Shown here: positions 6,744 to 10,070 of the stretch, one piece after another
How positions within the stretch are numbered: position 1 is the first letter of the stretch
How the letters are laid out: each line of letters starts with the position of its first letter
Assembly: GCA_029974875.1 (NCBI GenBank)
Contig: JARKQP010000442.1
Location: forward strand, 1-10,070
From: Mobilitalea sp.
Lineage (GTDB): Bacteria; Bacillota_A; Clostridia; Lachnospirales; Lachnospiraceae
Length of the DNA: 10,070 nt
Direction of reading: 5' to 3'
Translations under genes and position numbers: made by a program
The notes under the pieces: generated by a model
What the model saw: only the letters and a program-made list of their open reading frames with translations
Databases searched by the model: none
Told to the model about the DNA's origin: nothing

Positions 6744-9077
6744 TCATAGACGAAAAACCGCCTGGACAACCTTCTGGGAAGCATGTCCATCCTCCCAGGA
6801 ACAATATTTATCATAAAATTTATTATATTTCTCATGGTACTGCTGCTTCAGTTCCTCCATGTTACCAATCGCCCGGACAACCTCTTCGGTCGAAAACAAA
6901 AGCGGTCCAGGCAGCTCTTCTTCAATATCAATATAGAACCCGCGTAATACATCACGGTATTTTTCAAGATCATAGGTGTAAAACAGCATAGGCCGTCTTA
7001 AATTGGCGTAATCAAAGAAAACAGAGGAATAATCCGTAATCAGGATATCAGCAATTAAATATAACTCCGAAATATCGCCGTAATCGCTCAGATTATAGGC
7101 AAAGCCACTGAATCCGGTAAGATCCAAAGCATCCGCTATATAGTAATGGGTACGCAAAAGTATTACATATTCCTCACCCAAGCGCTCCTTTAATAGCTGC
7201 AAATCCAGCTTCAGGGAGAATTTATAGCTGACCTTTGTATAATATTCATCATCCCTCCAGGTAGGCGCATAAAGAATCACTTTCTTATCCTTTGGAATAC
7301 TGAGCGCTTCCTTTACCCTGGCAGCAACTTCCTGCTTATCCCCGGCATGGAGGATATCATTTCTAGGGTATCCGGTTTCCAGCATTGTCTGGTTAAATTG
7401 AAAGCATCTCCGGAAGGTATCACTGGAAAACTGGTTTGCTGCTACCAGGTAATCCCACATCCTTGCCTGCTGTCCGGTCTGCTGTTTAAATCTTTTTGTG
7501 GCATGGCTTGTATCCTCCAGGTCAAACACCAGCTTTTTTAACGGTGTTCCATGCCAGGTTTCTAAAAATACGCTTCCATCCCTTTTCCGGAACCATTCCG
7601 GCTGCCTGACATTAAAGACAAGATATTTACTCCGCGCTATATAGTAAAAATAACGGAGGCTAAAACGCTTTACCTTCTTATGGGTATAGGGAATTGTTGT
7701 ATTCTTATTATCTATCACCCATATATACCTATACTTCTTCGGATGGTTTTTTGCTAAGTATTCATAAATATACTTCGGGCTGTCGCTGTAGCTTTTTCCA
7801 AAAAAGCTTTCGAAGAAAACCAGATCCTCCTTCAAAGACAGCTTCAGGAAATAGGTTTCATATAAATGTCTTGAAAAGCTGCGGCTATTCTTTGTAATAC
7901 GTTTGAAGTCCTTCCATTTATTGTGCCGGATTAGGATTTTCTCCGCACGTTTGATATTTTCATCCTGGAAGGCTTTCAGCAGCTTTCTTTCATAACCGGA
8001 ACAGCTTCCCAGCACAGCCTGATCCAGTCCACTGATTATCTGGTGCATCGTATTGAATTTCTTCAGACGCTGTGGGTCCTCATGGTTCGTCTGCAGCTTC
8101 GGCGCATAAAACTCGAGGCAGTACTGCAGCATTTTTTCATCCAGGCAATTCTCCAGCTCCTTATTATCCTGCAATAAGCTTCTTGCATATTTATAGGTAT
8201 CCGTATATTCACGGAAGCTCTTGCTTCCCTTCATCTGGCTCAAGGAAGGAAAGAAGGAATTTTCCATGGAAAAATTACTGGCAGTGTTACCATGGTTCCG
8301 TTTCATATAGGCGGCTCCCGGAACATACTCAAAGCTCCTGGCCTTATCTAAAAATTGCAATTCAAAAGGATAATCGGATAAAAACTTAATCGATTCCTTA
8401 AAGCGCAGCTTATTTTCCTCAATCAGTGAGCGTTTCATCAGCTGATGAAGCACGGATATATTCCTGACACCCTTATACTTTGATACCAAATGGTAATAAG
8501 CCGTTTCCTGACTGGACAGCTCCTTAACAGGGGGCTGTTCCCCATTAAAACCGTCCTGCCGGTGCCCATTCTGCCCTTTGCTTCCATCCTTTGCGGAGGT
8601 GCTCTCCGGTTCCAGCTCGGAGGCTTCCGGCAAACCTATGTCCTCCTCGTCTTCCCCTGATTCAGAGGAAGCATCCTCCATATTAAAGTTTGCCATAAAA
8701 ACACTTCTGTTAAACCAAGTCCATATTTTCTTCCCATAGATAAGGTCGGCATTTGTTTCTTTTGCCATGTCCGCCAATTGTTCCAGTGCATTCGGACTGA
8801 TATAATCATCACTGTCTAAAAAATATACATATTCACCGGAAGCAACTGATAATCCTAAGTTTCTTGCAGCTGCCACACCCTTTTTGTCCTTTAAGGCGTA
8901 TGTGTGTAACTCCAGCCGATTTTGAAACCCCTCAAGCAGTGGCTCTATATCCTCCTGGATCTGGTCACACACCAGAATGACCTCCATATCCTTTAAGGTT
9001 TGTTCCGCAAGGCTGTCTAAGCAATCCTCTAAGAATGAGATTCCTCTAAAAAAAGGAATAATGACACTTACCTTCAT
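6744..9077 (-). CDS. Two-domain GT2 glycosyltransferase / CDP-glycerol glycerophosphotransferase
   Basis: A complete 777-residue fusion and the first gene of the operon. The ATG at 9077 has GGAGGG 6 nt upstream. Residues 2-260 are a GT-A family 2 domain: VSVIIPFFRG, GVAAARNLG (67-75), and the metal-binding LDSDD at 87-91. The domain is interrupted at about 134-190 by an acidic, Ser/Glu/Gly-rich segment of low complexity. A helical, basic linker (about 280-410) precedes a full PF04464 transferase domain: TWHGTPLKKL (507-516), GYPRND (569-574), APTWRD (604-609), catalytic-type His644, ITDYSS (680-685), RRPMLFY (694-700), RGFY (712-715) and PGP (723-725). The two halves would add a sugar and an alditol phosphate to the same growing polymer, giving either an alternating repeat unit or a glycosylated backbone. 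This coupling is inferred from the fusion. The C-terminal half resembles the 399-residue protein at 3483-4682. Confidence 0.92.
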   Translation of the reverse strand: MKVSVIIPFFRGISFLEDCLDSLAEQTLKDMEVILVCDQIQEDIEPLLEGFQNRLELHTYALKDKKGVAAARNLGLSVASGEYVYFLDSDDYISPNALEQLADMAKETNADLIYGKKIWTWFNRSVFMANFNMEDASSESGEDEEDIGLPEASELEPESTSAKDGSKGQNGHRQDGFNGEQPPVKELSSQETAYYHLVSKYKGVRNISVLHQLMKRSLIEENKLRFKESIKFLSDYPFELQFLDKARSFEYVPGAAYMKRNHGNTASNFSMENSFFPSLSQMKGSKSFREYTDTYKYARSLLQDNKELENCLDEKMLQYCLEFYAPKLQTNHEDPQRLKKFNTMHQIISGLDQAVLGSCSGYERKLLKAFQDENIKRAEKILIRHNKWKDFKRITKNSRSFSRHLYETYFLKLSLKEDLVFFESFFGKSYSDSPKYIYEYLAKNHPKKYRYIWVIDNKNTTIPYTHKKVKRFSLRYFYYIARSKYLVFNVRQPEWFRKRDGSVFLETWHGTPLKKLVFDLEDTSHATKRFKQQTGQQARMWDYLVAANQFSSDTFRRCFQFNQTMLETGYPRNDILHAGDKQEVAARVKEALSIPKDKKVILYAPTWRDDEYYTKVSYKFSLKLDLQLLKERLGEEYVILLRTHYYIADALDLTGFSGFAYNLSDYGDISELYLIADILITDYSSVFFDYANLRRPMLFYTYDLEKYRDVLRGFYIDIEEELPGPLLFSTEEVVRAIGNMEELKQQYHEKYNKFYDKYCSWEDGHASQKVVQAVFRL

Positions 9078-9110
9078 TAAACTCCCTCCAAAGTCCTCTT
9101 AGTTTACACG

Positions 9111-9310
9111 CGACATTATATCATGTAAAAAACACATGATATGGCTCTTCGTGCCAGGGATGCGCACTACGCTCTGCTCCGGCGCTATGATATAATATCT
9201 GGCGATATTATATCATGTAAAAAACACATGATATGGCACTTCGTGCCAGGGATGCGCACTACGCTCCGCTCCGGCGCTATGATATAATATCTGGCGATAT
9301 TATATCATAG
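9111..9310. repeat. Tandem 92-bp palindromic repeat (2.15 copies), MITE-like
   Basis: Two adjacent 92-bp units (9111-9202 and 9203-9294) differ at only three positions (C9114/T9206, T9146/A9238, T9175/C9267). They are followed by a 14-bp start of a third unit (from 9295). Each unit is bounded by an AT-rich inverted end: GATATTATATCAT on the left (one mismatch in unit 1) and ATGATATAATATC on the right, with TGGC between units. Inside the left end ATATCATGT and ACATGATAT form a second dyad around AAAAAAC, followed by the hairpin GGCAC-TTC-GTGCC and a GC-rich core ending CGGCGC. At the distal end 9277-9291 and 9296-9310 are perfect 15-bp complements around TGGC. No reading frame of note is inside. 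It looks like a small non-autonomous palindromic element that has duplicated in tandem. The element family is not recognised. Confidence 0.85.
9115..9123 (-). promoter_or_regulatory. Extended -10 promoter for the teichoic acid operon
   Basis: In the minus direction the left end of the first 92-bp repeat reads TGATATAAT, an extended -10 (TGnTATAAT) with a perfect TATAAT at 9120-9115. It lies about 38 nt upstream of the first operon start codon. No good -35 is visible at 16-18 nt, where the sequence is CATATC or similar, but extended -10 promoters can work without one. Transcription would begin near 9108, giving a leader of about 30 nt that holds the GGAGGG site. The same motif recurs at the corresponding end of unit 2 and in the opposite orientation at the right ends, so assignment to this copy rests on position. 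Confidence 0.5.
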
Positions 9311-9329
9311 GGATTATAGCATTCCACGT

Positions 9330-9359
9330 CCTGCAAGTCAACCTGCACGAAATCCTGCA
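9330..9359. repeat. Three CCTGCA direct repeats at 12-bp spacing
   Basis: CCTGCA occurs at 9330-9335, 9342-9347 and 9354-9359, each exactly 12 bp from the next, with unrelated hexamers between. They end 12 bp before the -35 of the antisense RNA promoter. They could be a protein-binding direct repeat or chance. Confidence 0.3.
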
Positions 9360-9371
9360 TCCAAAAGATGC

Positions 9372-9400
9372 TTGAAATTATAAAGGAATTATGTTATATT
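9372..9400 (+). promoter_or_regulatory. Promoter of the antisense antitoxin RNA
   Basis: TTGAAA (9372-9377) and TATATT (9395-9400) are separated by exactly 17 bp, a near-consensus vegetative sigma-A promoter on the plus strand. Transcription would start near 9407, just before a small hairpin. No plus-strand protein gene follows. The next plus-strand signal is an intrinsic terminator about 65 nt later, so the promoter drives a short non-coding RNA. Confidence 0.68.
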
Positions 9401-9406
9401 AAATAT

Positions 9407-9505
9407 AAAGAAGGCACCCACTCCAAAGGTGGATGCCCCCGAAAAAGATCATGTGCCCTTACGGACACCGCCTATCCTGTGGGTCAGACAGGATAGGCAT
9501 TTTTA
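9407..9505 (+). ncRNA. Putative cis-encoded antisense RNA antitoxin (type I)
   Basis: A roughly 100-nt RNA is predicted from a good promoter (9372-9400) to an intrinsic terminator (stem 9470-9498 plus T-run). It would have a 5' hairpin (9413-9421 with 9429-9437), a small imperfect middle hairpin (GTG...CAC near 9453-9468) and the terminator stem. All of it is complementary to the 3' part of the minus-strand toxin mRNA: its last bases overlap the toxin stop codon (9505-9503), and its start coincides with the toxin terminator. This convergent, 3'-overlapping layout matches the txpA/RatA type I system of Bacillus, where the antisense RNA promotes toxin mRNA decay. The ends are estimates from signals. 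The role is inferred from layout and the toxin family. Confidence 0.65.
9413..9437 (-). terminator. Intrinsic terminator of the toxin mRNA
   Basis: In the minus direction GGCATCCAC and GTGGGTGCC form a 9-bp stem (one G-T pair) around a 7-nt loop, followed by the T-rich TTCTTTATATTT from 9412 downward. It lies about 65 nt past the toxin stop codon. On the plus strand the same hairpin forms the 5' end of the antisense RNA. The T-run is interrupted, so termination may be partial. Confidence 0.6.
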
Positions 9506-9508
9506 TTT
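9470..9508 (+). terminator. Intrinsic terminator of the antisense RNA
   Basis: GCCTATCCTGT (9470-9480) and ACAGGATAGGC (9488-9498) form a perfect 11-bp stem with a 7-nt loop, followed by ATTTTTATTT on the plus strand. There is no U-tract on the minus side (GGTGTCC follows), so it works in the plus direction and the toxin mRNA can read through it. A near-identical copy is at 9767-9795. Confidence 0.85.
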
Positions 9509-9628
9509 ACGCTTGTTTCTCTTATCGAGAAAGGCAAGCAACGCAATAATCAAACCGCCAAAGGATATCAGCAGAGCTGATATTCCCAGAAAGATGTTTA
9601 TGATCTCATAAGCTGTTATATGCGCCAC
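9503..9628 (-). CDS. TxpA/holin-like small hydrophobic toxin (type I toxin), start codon abnormal
   Basis: A peptide of about 38-41 residues: TAYEIINIFLGISALLI, then SFGGLIIALLAFLDKRNKRK and TAA at 9505-9503. It has a single hydrophobic span (about 22-25 residues) followed by a basic tail, the hallmark of putative holin-like/TxpA toxins (TxpA begins MSTYESLMVMIG). These act at the membrane of the producing cell. Aligned that way, the initiator should be the codon at 9619-9617, which reads ATA. A perfect GGAGGTG (9632-9626) sits 6 nt before it. The coordinates use the nearest standard start, GTG 9628-9626, which overlaps that ribosome site; an ATG at 9661-9659 is also in frame but has only a weak site. 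The toxin may be attenuated, use ATA inefficiently, or be inactive. It has its own promoter, 5' leader, terminator and antisense RNA. Identification rests on motif resemblance and layout, not a search. Confidence 0.75.
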   Translation of the reverse strand: MAHITAYEIINIFLGISALLISFGGLIIALLAFLDKRNKRK

Positions 9629-9697
9629 CTCCCTTCCTATGTATTCCGGAGAACCGGTCATTCATTGGCTCGGGAGGCTACTACCCTGTCATGGGTA
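9626..9697 (-). promoter_or_regulatory. Structured toxin mRNA leader with sequestered Shine-Dalgarno
   Basis: In the predicted toxin mRNA, CCTCCC (9677-9672) is an exact complement of GGGAGG (9633-9628) in the ribosome binding site, extended by one G-U pair. Between them CCGG-TTCT-CCGG (9657-9646) makes a small inner hairpin that brings the two together. Another hairpin, TACCC/GGGTA (9697-9693 with 9686-9682), lies at the 5' end. Sequestration of the translation start in the full-length mRNA is common in type I toxins and limits premature toxin synthesis. Here it is inferred from complementarity alone. Confidence 0.45.
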
Positions 9698-9709
9698 CCT
9701 TTATAGGGA

Positions 9710-9738
9710 ATTTTATCACACATTCTAGCCTGTTTCAA
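9710..9738 (-). promoter_or_regulatory. Promoter of the toxin gene
   Basis: In the minus direction TTGAAA (9738-9733), a 17-bp spacer and TAAAAT (9715-9710) form a strong sigma-A promoter, with TGTG just upstream of the -10. Initiation would be near 9703, giving a 5' leader of about 80 nt before the toxin codons. It lies about 30 bp beyond the upstream gene's terminator, so the toxin is an independent unit. Confidence 0.7.
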
Positions 9739-9766
9739 CAGAATTCACTTTGTACAGGAAAAAAAT

Positions 9767-9801
9767 GCCTATCCTGTGTGGCTGACAGGATAGGCATTTT
9801 T
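9767..9801 (-). terminator. Bidirectional intrinsic terminator downstream of leuA
   Basis: GCCTATCCTGT (9767-9777) and ACAGGATAGGC (9785-9795) form a perfect 11-bp stem around a 7-nt loop, with T-runs on both sides (ATTTTTTT in the minus direction, ATTTTTATTT in the plus direction). It follows the leuA stop by about 55 nt and precedes the toxin promoter. It shares both stem arms and 16 further bases with the terminator at 9470-9498. Confidence 0.85.
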
Positions 9802-9849
9802 ATTTACGCTTTATTTAAAAACCACTGGTTATCTGCTTTTTGTTCTTAA

Positions 9850-10070
9850 TTATGGGTGTAAACGGTTCAATGCGCTAAAGATAGCCCTGATGGATGCCCT
9901 TGTAATGTTAGAGCTGACGCCTACACCAAAGGTAGCCTTGCCCGTTGCCACATCCACCATCTGGATATAAGCTGCCGCCTGGGCATTTGCCCCGCCGGCC
10001 AATGCATGCTCCGTGTAGTCAAGGATCTTAAACTGGATTCCCAATTCCTTTTGCAGACCCTGCTGTACTG
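9850..10070 (-). CDS. leuA: 2-isopropylmalate synthase, C-terminal end (partial at 5' side)
   Basis: The reading frame enters from the right edge with no start in view and ends at TAA 9852-9850, leaving 72-73 residues. The segment DYTEHALAGGANAQAAAYIQ, then GKATFGVGVSSNITRAS and a final SALNRL, matches the C-terminal leucine-binding regulatory (LeuA dimer) domain of 2-isopropylmalate synthases. In that family a HAL...A.AYI...G.GVSSNI..AS pattern precedes a closing helix. The enzyme condenses acetyl-CoA with 2-oxoisovalerate in leucine synthesis, and this domain mediates leucine feedback inhibition. A citramalate or homocitrate synthase with the same domain cannot be excluded, because the catalytic domain is outside the window. 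It is transcribed in the same direction as the toxin but is separated from it by a strong terminator at 9767-9795. Confidence 0.82.
   Translation of the reverse strand, partial: VQQGLQKELGIQFKILDYTEHALAGGANAQAAAYIQMVDVATGKATFGVGVSSNITRASIRAIFSALNRLHP

Noticed and set aside
8508..8678. Frameshift or misassembly as the source of the acidic insert in the 777-residue protein
   Set aside because: The frame is open on both sides, codon use looks like the flanks, and GT-A-like sequence resumes in the same frame, so an in-frame insertion is more likely.
9111..9310. CRISPR-like array
   Set aside because: The repeat units are 92 bp and directly abutting, with no spacers, and have internal palindromes. 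No cas gene is present.
9429..9611. 60-codon plus-strand frame over the toxin region
   Set aside because: It overlaps the antisense RNA hairpins and the opposite strand of the toxin peptide, has no ribosome site, and its sequence does not resemble a protein. The minus-strand peptide explains the region better.
9850..10044. A separate 64-residue protein starting at TTG 10044
   Set aside because: The frame continues upstream to the window edge and the peptide matches the C-terminal end of 2-isopropylmalate synthase, so the TTG is an internal codon.

Overview
The window looks like a low-to-mid GC Firmicute, most likely a Lachnospiraceae/Clostridia member. The grounds are strong AGGAGG-type ribosome binding sites, a Gram-positive teichoic-acid gene set, and a small TxpA/holin-like toxin gene of the kind common in these genomes. 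No ribosomal RNA or taxonomic marker is present, so the family is an inference. Every convincing protein gene is on the minus strand, so transcription runs from high to low coordinates.

Positions 1-9077 hold a glycerol-phosphate polymer (wall teichoic acid-like) synthesis and export operon. In transcription order the genes are: a two-domain glycosyltransferase/glycerophosphotransferase (9077-6744), the TagG-type permease (6681-5905), the TagH-type ATPase (5870-5133), the CDP-glycerol-forming enzyme TagD (5104-4718), a single-domain glycerophosphotransferase (4682-3483), a second, TagB-like one (3260-2094), and a second two-domain enzyme (1949 to beyond the left edge). TagD would supply CDP-glycerol. 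The four PF04464-type transferases would use CDP-glycerol or a related CDP-alditol to prime and extend a lipid-linked polymer. The two fused GT-A domains would add sugars, and TagGH would export the product. No TagO- or TagA-like linkage-unit gene is in view. A 222-bp purine-rich spacer separates the first five genes from the last two.

Positions 9078-9850 are intergenic in a protein sense but dense in signals. Next to the operon is a tandem 92-bp palindromic repeat (9111-9310), whose end supplies an extended -10 promoter pointing into the operon. Beyond it is what reads as a complete type I toxin-antitoxin locus. It has a minus-strand promoter (9738-9710), a Shine-Dalgarno site that can be sequestered, a TxpA/holin-like hydrophobic peptide gene whose expected ATG reads ATA (9619), and a 3' terminator (9437-9413). 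A convergent plus-strand promoter (9372-9400) drives a roughly 100-nt antisense RNA ending at the 9470-9498 terminator. A near copy of that terminator, including the last toxin codons, lies at 9767-9811.

Positions 9850-10070 hold the 3' end of a gene that looks like leuA (2-isopropylmalate synthase), cut by the right edge.
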